A DNA stretch of 64,000 nucleotides from Flectonema sp. DT1601 (taxonomy: Eukaryota; Euglenozoa; Diplonemea; Diplonemida; Diplonemidae): the NCBI GenBank assembly GCA_964019425.1, contig OZ025839.1, positions 1-64,000 of the forward strand, given 5' to 3'. The notes below the pieces were generated by a model that did not search any database, had not been told where the DNA came from, and worked only from the letters and a program-made list of their open reading frames with translations. Position numbers and translations under genes: made by a program. Each line of letters opens with the position of its first letter. Positions within the stretch are counted from its first letter, which is position 1. Shown here piece by piece: positions 20,215 to 30,939 of the stretch.

Positions 20215-22299
20215 CTAGTCTTGGTGTTGATGTGTTTTGTGTGAGTACTTCTCTTTTAGTGCTTCATTCTTTGTGTACTCAAGTCGGGCAGCAGCAGTCA
20301 CAACTGATTCCGGTATTGAAGGAATGGTAGCCATGACCAGAATGACTAATAAATAAATAATCCTTTCTATACCAAAAGCGATAATTAAAACCCATCGAGC
20401 AGCACCTCGACGGACTACAAGATCAGAAGAATCTTGAGAGAGGGACGCAACGATACCCGAGATGAGGTCTGTTTCATTGGCTTCTCGGTACAGACTCGGG
20501 AAATGAACAGCCAACTGTTCAGAACACGCAAACAACATCGTGTTCGTAAATACAGACAACCACATTATACCACAAAGTAGGTTGTACCAAATCCCGATGT
20601 TGTGCTGACGTGAAGGTGGTGGTCGTCTGTAGACTGTCGTCAATTTAAAAAGATCAGATTTCATCTCAACAAAATTACACAAAACCGACAAGAACGCTGC
20701 GAGTGGAAACGCTGCTGCGAACAACGTAACGTAACCATACTCGATGACCATTTCAAGATAGTCATCGAACTGTTCATAATCAGGTCTTGTCAGTTCATCA
20801 ATCGCTTTGACTACTTGTTCTCCCTTATCACGTTTTTTAATATCATCCAACTTAGTCTTATCCCGACGGGCTTGAGTAACGTATGTTATTAAGAAAGGGA
20901 TCAGAGTCTCTAAGAACACTCTTCTCAAAGAGTCAACCGTGTACAGTGAAATTAATTCTCTTCGAAGTCTTCTGATGTCTTGTTGAATAAATCCCAAATA
21001 GAATAAAGAGATGTAGCAGTCAAAAGACTCGAATAGAAACCTTTTTAAGATCAACGAGTTCTCGTAGTCTTCTTTGAATCTGTGATTCTCATTGTCTGTA
21101 AGTCTGACAGCAACTTTTCTGTAGAAAAGGTTTAATTGCATTATAATAACGACATGAATCATTGTTGGTATCAATGTCAGTAGTCCGTAGTACTCGACTT
21201 GCATTGGATCAAACATCGCTCCCTTCCCAGCAAACGATCCAAGACTAGGAAAGTGAAGAGGATGTTCCCATTTAATCTTTCCATCGATGTACCCTTGTAA
21301 GTTTAGTGATAGAATCATTACTACAAATGCAACACAGAGCATACCAAAAGTAACAGCACTCGATAACAAGTAAGCGAGTACTCTTTTATAGTAAGGATAG
21401 AACCTCTCTTGTCTTCCAGTTACTTTACTGACTTGTAATTCTCCTCTAAATTCTGGTCTGATTTCTGACTGATTCCCAACAGAACGAATCATATCATTAC
21501 CGAGTGAGAATACTCCCCATTGCCAGGCTTTTTCAGCTCCTTTACGAGACCAACACTTTAGGAAGATTGCTGCCCAGAATACGATAAATATACTATAAAA
21601 AGGAAGGTAAGGATGGTCATCAACTGTGTAGTCAGTCACTTGCATGTGAAGAAAGAAACAAAACCCGATAGCTGCGGGAAGGAGAAGCCAAATAGTGAAA
21701 GTGTTCAACCAGCAAAAGTACATTCCAACACCAGACCCGTAGTAAGCTGTTAACATATCATCAGGTGATAAGAGGGAGAATCGAGAATGTTTCCAAATAT
21801 TTGAAGAGAATGTCTGGTCAGGCATCGGAGAAACAGATTCGATGATTTCACAAATACGAAGAGCCGCCACAAGAGAAGAAGGAACTTTCAAAGCAGAGTT
21901 TCTATGATGACGTGGAATGTTATTTATAAAACTTTCTATTCCCTGAACTCCATCCACCTGCTCGATGACAGACGACAGTAATTCAGCGATCTCACTGTTA
22001 GTCCAGAAAGTACTACTTCCGTAGTCTTCAAAACGGTGAGAGGCTTCCTTTGAGAATTCCATCATCCCATCTCCACCTTTAATAGTTTTTAAATATTGTA
22101 ATCTCTCCGCTTCTAATTCTAACAATGCGATTGGAGCTGAGACGAGAAGAAATAACTCACCTCCCTCTGAGTCTCTGTCAACGAGTAATCCGTGTTGTGT
22201 TAACTTCTTAACTGTGTGAGATATGACTCCATCGAGTTGTTCTTTTCCAATTGGGGATTCTTTATTAAAACCAATCAGACATTCAACAGAAGATGTCAT
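20215..22299 (-). CDS. Anoctamin/TMEM16 family membrane protein
   Basis: 694-aa polytopic membrane protein of the anoctamin family, whose members are calcium-regulated lipid scramblases or chloride channels. A soluble N-terminal domain (~1-160) has the ferredoxin-like start seen in ANO8/ANO10/Ist2-type members. Membrane segments begin near AYYGSGVGMYFCWLNTF (~185). Hallmarks follow: WSRKGAEKAWQWG, EFRGELQVSKVTGRQERFYP, then YLEMVIEYGYVTLFAAAFPLA and NFVEMKSDLFK in the pore/calcium region, and the diagnostic RRPPPSRQHNIGIWYNLL. The charged C-terminal tail is short. The family is certain from these motifs; scramblase versus channel cannot be told. Single exon, and ATG at 22299 lies just after CTTTACAAACAG. 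Confidence 0.93.
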   Translation of the reverse strand: MTSSVECLIGFNKESPIGKEQLDGVISHTVKKLTQHGLLVDRDSEGGELFLLVSAPIALLELEAERLQYLKTIKGGDGMMEFSKEASHRFEDYGSSTFWTNSEIAELLSSVIEQVDGVQGIESFINNIPRHHRNSALKVPSSLVAALRICEIIESVSPMPDQTFSSNIWKHSRFSLLSPDDMLTAYYGSGVGMYFCWLNTFTIWLLLPAAIGFCFFLHMQVTDYTVDDHPYLPFYSIFIVFWAAIFLKCWSRKGAEKAWQWGVFSLGNDMIRSVGNQSEIRPEFRGELQVSKVTGRQERFYPYYKRVLAYLLSSAVTFGMLCVAFVVMILSLNLQGYIDGKIKWEHPLHFPSLGSFAGKGAMFDPMQVEYYGLLTLIPTMIHVVIIMQLNLFYRKVAVRLTDNENHRFKEDYENSLILKRFLFESFDCYISLFYLGFIQQDIRRLRRELISLYTVDSLRRVFLETLIPFLITYVTQARRDKTKLDDIKKRDKGEQVVKAIDELTRPDYEQFDDYLEMVIEYGYVTLFAAAFPLAAFLSVLCNFVEMKSDLFKLTTVYRRPPPSRQHNIGIWYNLLCGIMWLSVFTNTMLFACSEQLAVHFPSLYREANETDLISGIVASLSQDSSDLVVRRGAARWVLIIAFGIERIIYLLVILVMATIPSIPESVVTAAARLEYTKNEALKEKYSHKTHQHQD

Positions 22300-22479
22300 C
22301 GTGTAGTTAGACTGTTTGTAAAGGGTATAGGGTTATTCTTATTAACTGAAAGTAATTCTGCTGTTCGGCATTGCGTCTCATGGTATGAACCTGGTAGTGA
22401 TGAATTTATTTTATGTTTTTAACAAATAAAATGTTTAATAAAAAAAACTGTCGATGCGTCCACCAGGGAAGTTCGTGTG

Positions 22480-22752
22480 ACACTCCCCCGAGAGCAATTA
22501 GTACGAAACTATTTCTTCAGTACGAACACCACCGCTGTGATGAAGCGACATGCTGTGGTTTAATTAACCAGTTGGATTCCTCTTGTTCGTAACAGTTCCA
22601 AGTTGACACTTCATTGTAGACACGACATGCGGCCTGACACAGAAGGCTTCCGAGCCCACGAGAGGTCCCGAGAGACCCTTCGCAGACCCTTCAACCTAAA
22701 CCCATGAAAGAGCCACACCGTTATCTACATGTGTCCTCGGAGCCAATCCTTT

Positions 22753-22798
<46 letters not shown>

Positions 22799-22855
22799 TT
22801 CTGTCGGCCAGAGGCTTTTAGCCTAGGAGACCTATTGCGGTTAACAGCTTCTTCG
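22480..22855 (-). pseudogene. Large-subunit (28S-like) rRNA fragment, copy 1
   Basis: On the minus strand this reads as a fragment of eukaryotic LSU rRNA. Diagnostic stretches are GGTCTCC...GCCTCT, ACAATGTAGGTAAGGGAAGT, CGGCAAACTAGATCCGTAAC with TTCGGGAAAAGGATTGGCTC, then AACTTGGAACTG...CGAACAAGAGGAATCC and TTAATTAAACCACAGCATG. The order matches the domain III-IV region of 28S rRNA. Several segments between conserved cores are unlike typical LSU, and flanking LSU parts are missing. It lies between anoctamin and PRORP. Most likely it is a decayed rDNA insertion, or less likely a rRNA-derived repeat or a piece of a fragmented rRNA. Confidence 0.75.
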
Positions 22856-22857
22856 TA

Positions 22858-23005
22858 CACTTCATTGTACGACACGCGCTAGAAGTCACATGCCACTCGC
22901 CACCACTATGATGAAGAGACATGCTGTAGTTTGGTTAACTAGTTGGATTCCTCTTGTTGACACTTCATTGAAGCTAATCATTTCCCCGAAGCATAGCTAG
23001 TCACT
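22858..23005 (-). pseudogene. Large-subunit rRNA fragment, copy 2 (shorter, more decayed)
   Basis: A second, shorter version lies immediately upstream on the same strand. AACAAGAGGAATCCAACTAG and CTACAGCATGTCTCTTCATC correspond to the same cores as copy 1, in the same order. A piece between CACTTCATTG and the AACAAGAGG core is missing, and the TTCGGGGAAATGATTAGCTT part sits much closer than in copy 1. The copies probably arose by local tandem duplication followed by deletions. Confidence 0.6.
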
Positions 23006-23075
23006 CTCAGTTGTTATTACGAAGAGGAGAGTAGATCGCTCCCTTAGTAGATGTCAATTACCTTCTCTTCATCAT

Positions 23076-24839
23076 TTACTCTCCAGACATGAGTCGGATT
23101 TTATCGATTGAGTTTTCTTGTTTTCCATCACTCATGTCAACAGCAAACCATGAGACTGGAACTGTTGAAATTGGAATTAACCAAGTACTTCCAACACGTT
23201 GGGCACTCGTAGTAAATGGAAAAGGACTTGTGAACACTGCTGTCCGACAACGAGGAGCATTTTTAAGAGTAGCTGCGAATTCATTCGGATGTGGAGCCTT
23301 CGAATCTTGTAAATAGAACTTAGTTAAGTGTCTATCCTTCCATGTTACTAATGAAGGATGTTGATGCATTCTCCAGTAATGATCTCTAAAGAAGTCATTA
23401 GTAATTACCTGCACGTTACTAACTCCTCTCAACATCATCGTCAACGCGACGTACATAATAACCCAATCGTCATTTATGTTGTTTGGTGATAATAAGATCA
23501 TGTTTTTAGACTCCCAATACTTCTTATATTCGATGCCGGATTTATTTACGATTAACTCCTCGTTCAGTTGTTCAAGTAGTTGTTGTTCGAAAGGATCGAC
23601 AGATTCGTTTTCTTCTTCAGATTGGTCATCTTCCTGTTCGGTGAGTTGGTTGAGAAGTTGCATGTCGAGGTCGTCGTCACATTTTGGTTTCTTTTGTTTG
23701 AGTTGCGGTAGTCTCATTTTCTTCTTTTTCTTAATTTCTAGAGTTGTCGTTCCTCTTAACCAATGTTCTCTTAGAACGACCAAAGGACTTTCCAAAGCTG
23801 CTGCAACACCATCAATTTGCTGATGTGAAAAAGCCCCTCCTGCCACATTCTGTGCCGTGTGACCCACATTAGCGGCATCGATAATGTTCGTGTATTTTGT
23901 TTTGCTTTTCATTAATTGCTTTTTAAAATTATACCACTGTTGGTGATACACTTCCGGTACTCCTTCCAATGCCAATCGCTCCGTCAGTGATAGTAAGTCT
24001 TCCAGTTCGATTCTCTGTAGCGTTGCTGCTTTTAAATGCATCTTCTCAGAAGCAGGGTCAGTTCTATCGTGAAATATAACCTCACCATCGTTGGTGACTC
24101 TAACAGATGAGTGGGGTACACATTCACAAGAAGAAGCAATGTCTAGAATTACATTCTTCTGTTTACCATTTGGGTGGAGAACTGGTACTACGGAGAATAG
24201 CTGTGCGAAGACGCGTTCGATTTGATTTTTTTTGTCACAAACAGAAAGCTTCGATGAGGAAATACATTCCAACAGAATACCGCAGCTATCTTCCCATTGG
24301 ATTGCTTCCTTCTCAGTGAGCATACCAGTTCTTTTTAACTGAAGTAATTCCGAGTCGAAAAATTTAAAACAATTTTCTGTATCCCCCTCCCTCGCGTATG
24401 CCTTCAGTAGAGGTATGATTGATCTAAAGCGGGGGGTTACTCGATCTGTTGATCCAGTTGGTTTCTCTTTTGGTATTAAATTAAAGTACGTCAACGCTTC
24501 TTGTGGAATACCAGCTTTACAACTGAGGCGAACCATCATTGAGAGGGTTGCTTCTTTAGCTTGACCAGTCTTTTTAATACCAGCAGTGTGAATGTTTCGA
24601 ATGTCGTCCATGTGTTGAGTTATTTCTGAGCCATCAAACTTACTGTCGTAGACAGACAGTACTTGTGTTGGGATTAGGTCACCCATTTTTATATCTTCTC
24701 CGCACCATTTAATAAAAGTATCTCTGAGATTATTAAGTTCTTTTAATTGAGTGTATTTCATAAGTTGTTTTTGTATCTCTGGTTGTTGTCTTGACGCAGG
24801 CGTCTTTTTCTGAGGAGTTTTCTTCTTCCCGACTGACAT
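23076..24839 (-). CDS. PRORP: Protein-only RNase P (PRORP)
   Basis: 587-aa single-chain endonuclease expected to remove 5' leaders of precursor tRNAs. The N-terminal ~30-220 is helical and repeat-like (PPR region). A central zinc-binding part (CEC at 238-240) and the C-terminal PVSWFAVD strand frame a NYN metallonuclease domain. Catalytic acidic residues are visible: Asp321 in NIIDAANVGH, Asn-Asp-Asp 456-458 in NINDDWVIMYVAL, Asp482 in VITNDFFRDHYW and Asp486. VVLREHWLRG (~354-363) is also typical. Residues ~365-435 are a Lys/Asp/Glu/Gln-rich insertion within the NYN fold. There is no clear mitochondrial presequence, and the Lys-rich start could suit the nucleus. ATG at 24839 follows a T-rich tract ending in TTTTCAG. 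Confidence 0.9.
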   Translation of the reverse strand: MSVGKKKTPQKKTPASRQQPEIQKQLMKYTQLKELNNLRDTFIKWCGEDIKMGDLIPTQVLSVYDSKFDGSEITQHMDDIRNIHTAGIKKTGQAKEATLSMMVRLSCKAGIPQEALTYFNLIPKEKPTGSTDRVTPRFRSIIPLLKAYAREGDTENCFKFFDSELLQLKRTGMLTEKEAIQWEDSCGILLECISSSKLSVCDKKNQIERVFAQLFSVVPVLHPNGKQKNVILDIASSCECVPHSSVRVTNDGEVIFHDRTDPASEKMHLKAATLQRIELEDLLSLTERLALEGVPEVYHQQWYNFKKQLMKSKTKYTNIIDAANVGHTAQNVAGGAFSHQQIDGVAAALESPLVVLREHWLRGTTTLEIKKKKKMRLPQLKQKKPKCDDDLDMQLLNQLTEQEDDQSEEENESVDPFEQQLLEQLNEELIVNKSGIEYKKYWESKNMILLSPNNINDDWVIMYVALTMMLRGVSNVQVITNDFFRDHYWRMHQHPSLVTWKDRHLTKFYLQDSKAPHPNEFAATLKNAPRCRTAVFTSPFPFTTSAQRVGSTWLIPISTVPVSWFAVDMSDGKQENSIDKIRLMSGE

Positions 24840-25371
24840 ATTTTATTTTACTTTTATTTTTTTGATTACTGAAAATCAGAAAAAAAAATTCAAAAAATCA
24901 ACTTCAGCGTAATAGATAATCAGTGCCTACCCCGATGTTGTTGTCTCGCTAAACCTAACGAGAATTACACTCCTGACATGATGAAGATAGTCATAACTAA
25001 TTAATGGGTCAGTTTATAAAATAAATAACAAAAACGCAAACTGTTTTGGTTTAACGGGGGGAAAAAAAACACGAAAAAGAAAAAAATAGTTCCATTTTCA
25101 ACATTATTGAATACAAAGAGCAGTCACAGCTCCCTCAATAAGAGATCTCGTACTGCAATGCTAAAGAGGTTAGTTGATAGCCGCTGAGGGATGTTGTCTC
25201 TCATTTTGATCTCAGATAGGAATCCCTCTGGCTCAAGAACTTTGGTAGAACAAAAGAGAATATTTAAAATGGATTTTCTCAGCACACTTGACTCTCACTT
25301 GTTGTAAGAATCTGAGACCTATCAAAAAGGTTCACTCCTACTGGGTAGTCTCCTACTGGGTAGTCGGGTAA
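24840..25371. other. Spacer between PRORP and AlkB-type genes
   Basis: Holds the PRORP leader with the pyrimidine tract and TTTTCAG (minus strand, near 24872), a G6A8 purine block near 25060, and a short tandem duplication of CCTACTGGGTAGT at about 25338-25364 just after the AlkB-gene stop. No reading frame or RNA gene was recognised. Confidence 0.6.
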
Positions 25372-26325
25372 TTATTGTTCTTCTGCAGTCGCTTTCTCTG
25401 CTTCGACTTGAGCGGAACTCTTTGCTTTTCCCTGCCAAAGTTCTTTGAGATCGACGGCTGGTTTTCCAATTCGTTCCTCAGTTCCCTTTGTGAGTGTTCT
25501 GAATGTGAGACTGATTCGAGTCCCTCGATTAATACGCTCTCCTGTTTGAGGATCGTCGTCGTAATTACGAGCTGGGATGTGATGAGTCCAACGGTAGCGA
25601 ACATCATCTTTCAAAAGTATAAGTGAGCGAGGTTTGAAATAAATTGACTTCGCAGCAGCAGAAGTCTTTACTTCTGAGATACGAGTCGATGAGAATGAAG
25701 GAAGGAAATCATTAACAACACCAACACCTTCAGAACCAACTTTATCAAACTGCATACAACAGTGACTGTTGAGTCCAATGGAAGCAACTATTGGACCAAA
25801 ACAATTCCTGTCAACGTGAGGATGGATTCCCTGCCCGGGTTTGTATTCGTTTACAATAATTTGATCAGGTTTTGGTAAGTAAGGAAATCTATTCTTACTC
25901 GGAATCTCACTGCAGTTTTCTTTGATGGATGACATTCGTTCGATTATTTTCGATAAAATTGAAGGAATCGGTTCTGCCTTGTTCACGACGGTCATCTCTT
26001 CGTAGTCGAAAGCGTATCCCCATTGTTGAGTTCGTCTACTGAGGGTCTCATCCCACTTTTGGTTGTTAAAGAAATCAACTAATGTTTTCTCTTCTGCCAC
26101 AGTGATGAAGTCTTGGATGAAAGACAAACCCTCTGGCATCTCATCTGCTCCTTCTACACTCTGTTTCAATGCTAATAGTCTCTTCCCCTCTTCTTCTTCT
26201 TTTGTCATGTCAGGAGCCAAGTCTTTCCAAACAGCACCAGCACTTGCTGTTGACTTCTTTTTTGGTTTACTTCCTCCAGTTTGCAATCGATTCTTCTTCT
26301 TGTCTTTCTTTGGAGCGGCAGACAT
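25372..26325 (-). CDS. AlkB-family Fe(II)/2-oxoglutarate dioxygenase, ALKBH8-like
   Basis: 317-aa oxidative demethylase/hydroxylase of the AlkB family. After a Lys-rich head (1-30) the fold spans ~65-280. It has SRRTQQWGYAFDY (substrate lid typical of ALKBH8-like proteins), NEYKPGQGIHPHVD with iron ligands His170 and Asp172, a distal His in YRWTHHIPARN (248/249), and the 2-oxoglutarate-binding Arg pair in RGTRISLTFRTL (270, 276). ALKBH8-type enzymes hydroxylate wobble-uridine side chains in tRNA. No RRM or methyltransferase domain is present, so the exact substrate is uncertain. ATG at 26325 lies 21 nt after CATTGACAG, an acceptor-like site. Confidence 0.85.
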   Translation of the reverse strand: MSAAPKKDKKKNRLQTGGSKPKKKSTASAGAVWKDLAPDMTKEEEEGKRLLALKQSVEGADEMPEGLSFIQDFITVAEEKTLVDFFNNQKWDETLSRRTQQWGYAFDYEEMTVVNKAEPIPSILSKIIERMSSIKENCSEIPSKNRFPYLPKPDQIIVNEYKPGQGIHPHVDRNCFGPIVASIGLNSHCCMQFDKVGSEGVGVVNDFLPSFSSTRISEVKTSAAAKSIYFKPRSLILLKDDVRYRWTHHIPARNYDDDPQTGERINRGTRISLTFRTLTKGTEERIGKPAVDLKELWQGKAKSSAQVEAEKATAEEQ

Positions 26326-27078
26326 TTTATTATTCTTTTTGTGGTGCTGTCAATGTGATGAGAGAATAGAGATGGAATATCAAAACAAGTGGTGTTCTTT
26401 CCCTTTATGAAAATGTATAAATCTCTTCTTCTTCTTCTTCTTGTTGATGTTGTTGTCGCTGTTGAATTAAATGAAGTTTTTTCAGATTTATTTATAATAT
26501 TTTTTTTATATTTGTTACGTTTCGTCTACCAATTGGTAGCGAGTAGCCGGGATGGCTTTTTTTTATTCCACCCTCACGATAGAGGAGAAATTAACGTTTA
26601 CTGTGGTACGGTGTTGGTACCCGTTCGAAGTTCACATTTGCGGACTGTACGAATTCAATGCAAACACTGGTGGTTCTTTATTTTTTATTTTACTTTTTTT
26701 TTTTTTTTTTTTCCCCCCCCTCTTTGGATATTTTTTTTTTTCTTCATAAAAGTGTTGATATTTCTCAACAAATTAATATTTTTTTTCAATTTGAATGAAA
26801 AAAAGCTGAAAAAATATAATTTTCAGCTATTTTTTAACAAAATCGGAAAGAAGAAAAAAAAAGAGAAAAAAAAAAAAAAACATTAAAATGATTTGTACAG
26901 ACCGGGTCTGAGACCACAGCTTTTGGTAGTAAAATAAATTTCGACGATTGAGAATTTCAAAGGGAATCACTTTAACTACAGGACTACTTAGATAGTAATG
27001 TTCTCCACTGCTGTTGTTGAAGACATGTTGTGAATCACATTTGTGAGAAGCAGGTAAATCCTCGAAGGTGATTAATAA
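26326..27078. other. Spacer between AlkB-type gene and BCKDHA
   Basis: Includes a pyrimidine-rich AlkB-gene leader, a CTT/GTT-rich simple-repeat stretch at about 26423-26470, a T18C8 composite homopolymer at about 26694-26719, and A-rich blocks near 26850-26880. No gene was seen; the longer open frames are Phe/Leu runs from the homopolymers. Confidence 0.55.
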
Positions 27079-28445
27079 TTATAATCCACTGTACTGACTA
27101 ACATTGTACTTGTCTCTGTTTTCTTTAATGTGTTGATGCATTTGATCGTGTTGCTCCTTTAAATGCCATGGCATTTCAGAAAACATGTCCGTAAACATCT
27201 CTGTTGGATTTGCTCTTTTCTTAGACTCTCCTTCCTTCATGGCTTTTGTGATCTCAGAGTGAGCAGTTTTTTTAAGTTCGGTATCTTGTTCTTCAGTCCA
27301 TTTTTTGTTTTTCACTAAAAATGATTTGAATCTGGAGATTGGAGTGTCTTTTGATCTTTTTTCCAACTCTCCATCTGGTCGGTAGAGCGCACTGTTATCA
27401 GAAGTAGTGTGATCACCCACTCGATACGTCATCAGTTCAATAAGAACAGGTTCGTGATTCTCAACGCAACGTTTCCTCGCTTCCTTCGTCGCATTGTAAA
27501 CAGCAACTACATCATTACCGTCAACTCTGATGGTTGAGATGTTGAAGGCTGGACCTCTTCCACCAATACCGTCACCAGCGTATTGATCCTGTTTTGTTGT
27601 TATTGTTACGGATAATAAGAATTGAGAACCTCAACAACTATTTTACTAAATAATAAAGCACATACCGAAACTGGAGTAGAAATAGAATATCCATTATTAC
27701 GACAAATAAAGATAGTTTGACTCTTAAAGACGGATGCGTAGTTTAGGGCGCTGAGGGCGTCTCCTTCGCTTGCAGCTCCGTCTCCGAAGTAGGCGACGGC
27801 TACCCGATCTTCACCAGCAATACGATAACCGTATCCAGCACCTGGAGCTTGAGAGATGTGAGTACCCAGAACTGCGTGAACTACTTGAACATTAGCATCT
27901 GGTAGCATATAATGAACAGGAAGAGCTCTTCCTTTAGCTGTATCATCTTCATTACCCATACAAGCATCAACTATTTTAGAACAAGTCAATCCTCTCCATA
28001 AGAACATTCCCAACTCTCTGTACTGCGGCCAAATCATGTCCTGTGGTTCTAACGCAGCAGCAGTTGCTGTTGATGCAGCTTCTTCTCCGTAGTTTGTGCA
28101 GTAGAATGAAATTCTTCCTTGACGTTGCATCTCATGAAGTAAAGAATCATAAACACTACTCCGTACCATACACGAGTAGATCTTAGTAGCAGTTTCCCAA
28201 TCAAAAGGAATTTTAATTCCCTTCAGAAGCTTACCAGTGAGATCACTTTGTCTGAGGACTGGAAACTTCTCCGTTTCCTTCATGAAAGTTGGTTTGGATG
28301 AGTAATCAGTTGATGTGACGCTGTTGATATTTATTTTGAACCCTCTTTGAGTAGAGCAAAGAAACACTAAAAAGATAACATACCCCGGGTACAGACTAGA
28401 CTTTCCTCTCTTACTCACTAATACTCCAGTCCCACGACGAATCAT
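27079..28445 (-). CDS. BCKDHA: Branched-chain 2-oxoacid dehydrogenase E1 alpha subunit, three exons
   Basis: Thiamine-diphosphate-dependent E1 alpha subunit of the mitochondrial complex that decarboxylates the 2-oxoacids of Leu, Ile and Val. Predicted exons: 28445-28384, 28320-27666 and 27588-27079, joining in frame to 408 aa. Intron 2 (77 nt, GTATGTGC...AACAAAACAG) is certain because NNGYSISTPVS must continue into DQYAGDGIGGRGPAFN. Intron 1 (63 nt, GTATGTTATC...ATCAACAG) is a multiple of three without stops, so it could be read through, but its translation is a foreign hydrophobic stretch. The ThDP motif GDGAASEGD...NN is intact, as are YRVGDHTTSD and a C-terminal FSDVYQEMP-like segment. The basic N-terminus (MIRRGTGVLVSKRGKSS) suits mitochondrial import. 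Confidence 0.93.
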
Positions 28446-29054
28446 GTTGTGTTGTTTATGATGTCAACTGAGGGGAAGTAATAATCACGTATTGGTAATC
28501 GACTAGAACATCTATCTTGTCTATTGAGCTTCCCCTGTTTTGAAATAAAGTTATCAAACGTAATAAATATTTATCAACGATAAATCTTCCACTGAGGATT
28601 ACAGTGGACACAGAGATAGGGAGAAGAATGGGTATTGGATGAGGGAGAGATATTTTTCATTTTCTTTCTTTTCTTTTTTTTTTTTTTTTTTTTTTTTTTC
28701 TTTCTTTGATCCCTCTTCGAGGGCATAATTTTGGAGTCTTTTTTCTCTTTTTTAGTGCTTCGTTTTTTTCTTTTTTTTCCCCAAGTTTTCTAACAGGCAA
28801 ACTTTCGCCTGTTTCAGAATTTCTTTTCGCAAGTAAAGGACGGGGGTGATGATAAACTGCTGTGGAGCTCAACAATGGCTCCACATGGAATGAGCAGCTC
28901 TGAAAATCAATTCCTATTCTGTTCAATATCAACGTAGAAAAATGAAAATTAGAACAAACCACGTCCCTACAGATTTTAAAAAGGAACAATCAACAAAAAA
29001 GAGAAATTTTTTTTTTTTTCCCTTTATGTTACTATCTCTCTTTCACTCAGTTCT

Positions 29055-29085
<31 letters not shown>

Positions 29086-29470
29086 CAAGTATATCTGTAC
29101 GTAGCTGACAGTTGTCATTTGTAAAGAAAAAAAAAGACTTTTTTCAGGTTTTTGTCTTTGTTTACTTATTTTTCTTTTCTTTAAAGGTTTTTACGTTTGT
29201 CATGATGTCACTCTGGTTGAGAAATGATTCCCAAAATGTTCTTGAAGGTGTTTTGCAAAATATGTTTTTATCATCAGTTTTCAACAACAACAACAAATAA
29301 TTTTACCAATCTTCTCGAAATAAGAACACTAGGGTGTCTTTGGTTCTCTGTGGACTGGTCCTTAATTGAAAATAACCTTTTTGACAATACAACTCCGCAA
29401 GTGCGTGTGTGTTATTATTATTTATTTTGTTTTTTTTTGGGAAAGTCAATAAGAGGAGGAGGAGGGGAAA

Positions 29471-29503
<33 letters not shown>

Positions 29504-30450
29504 AACAATTAGTAAAAGTTAGGTTTTTTCTTTTTTCTTTTCTTTTCTTCTCTCCATCACTTTTCATCCTCGGCGTTTACGAGTCACTTCTAATCATATC
29601 TGTTCGGTGGTACTTTAATTAGAAATGACTAAGAAGCTCGTAGTGCTCGATTTGACTGCCTCAACAGATTTAATGTAAAAGGGGGTTGTGTTTTATGAGA
29701 TTCTGTAGGTTTATCACTGCAATGAGCAAAAATAAACAAAACAAGTTCTCTGCTTCAGCGAGGGGTAGTAATAGGAGGTTCCTATCAGCTGCATTACTTT
29801 TCATTTCTGAAGGTAATTCAAAGTAATGGAAAAAAAAAAAAAAAAAAAAAAAAAACGTTCAGTTGTTTTTTTTTTTTTTCCCCTTTTTTTTTTTCGTTTA
29901 AAAAAAAAACCTACTTGATCAATTGTTAGGGAATTAACATGATCAAAACTACTACTCAGCTGAAAAACGAAGGACCATCTCACTACAGCGACAGGTTACC
30001 CCGCACACCTATCACAATTCGTCTTGGCAGCAGTTCCCAGAAATTTTATAAGAATCAAAAAAGGAGAAACAAAAGATGCAAACAATGCAAAAATATAAAC
30101 TAAAAACTAACTGAGAGGTGTATGAGAATCAAAGCCCTGCAGTAAAGTGCGTGATTCACTACTTTCATTTATTTATTTTTTGCGAGTGTTAAGTAGGGAA
30201 AATACTCGGAAAGAATAGTGCTCTATGAGTGAAACCTTGATCACGGCAAACGACTGCTGTTGCAGTGTATAACCGTAACTATCAAAGCAAGAACCGTTTT
30301 AATGTTTTTTTTTTTTTTTTAATGTTTTTTTTAAAAATTTAAAAAAAAAAACTCAAGTTCTTTTATGTCACACAAGTAACAGTTATCTGTCCTCCTAGCT
30401 TTTTTAACGAATTTTCTTATCTGAAAACCAATCGTTAAAAAAAATTGTGG

Positions 30451-30487
<37 letters not shown>
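30451..30487. repeat. Poly-A homopolymer, 37 bases
   Basis: Uninterrupted run of 37 A followed by purine-rich GGAAAGGAAAGGGG. It belongs to the homopolymer-rich gene-poor region. Confidence 0.9.
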
Positions 30488-30489
<2 letters not shown>

Positions 30490-30866
30490 AAAGGAAAGGG
30501 GACAGAATGCAACAAGAAGCAAACATCAAAACATTCGACAACAACAAATTCAACGCATTTGCTGTTTTTATAAGGGACCGTTTTTTTTTTTTTTTTTTTT
30601 TCTGTATCAAGTGATGTCTTTCCCATTTGTCGAACTATTTTTATTACTAAAATGACCCGCGATACAAGGGCTACTGCAAATCACCCTAGAAATGTAATGT
30701 AAAGAGAATGAATAAGCCAAATGAAATCAGCGTAAAAGTCAAAACAATAATAACAACCGCTCTTCAGGGGAGGGAGGGATACTTCACGTTGACTACGAGT
30801 GGGGGTGATGCGATATTTTAGCTAAAGATACTATTTCGAGAGAAAAAGAGGGAGGCTAACAGTTTT

Positions 30867-30939
30867 GATTTTTGTATAATACAAATGTATTGTATCGTAA
30901 ACAACATAATGACAATTTAACATTAGTTTTTTAGATACA
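30867..30939. repeat. Dispersed repeat X, copy 1
   Basis: Shares the core AATACAAATGTATTGTA and the downstream AATTTAACATTAGTT...AGATACA with the copy at 63616, about 33 kb away, and the core with the copies at 35145 and 39074. The core contains a partial palindrome (ATACAAATGTAT). Noncoding; perhaps part of an old transposable element. Confidence 0.7.

Noticed and set aside
22216-22422. Plus-strand frame overlapping the anoctamin start
   Set aside because: Antisense to a well-supported gene, with no feature of its own.
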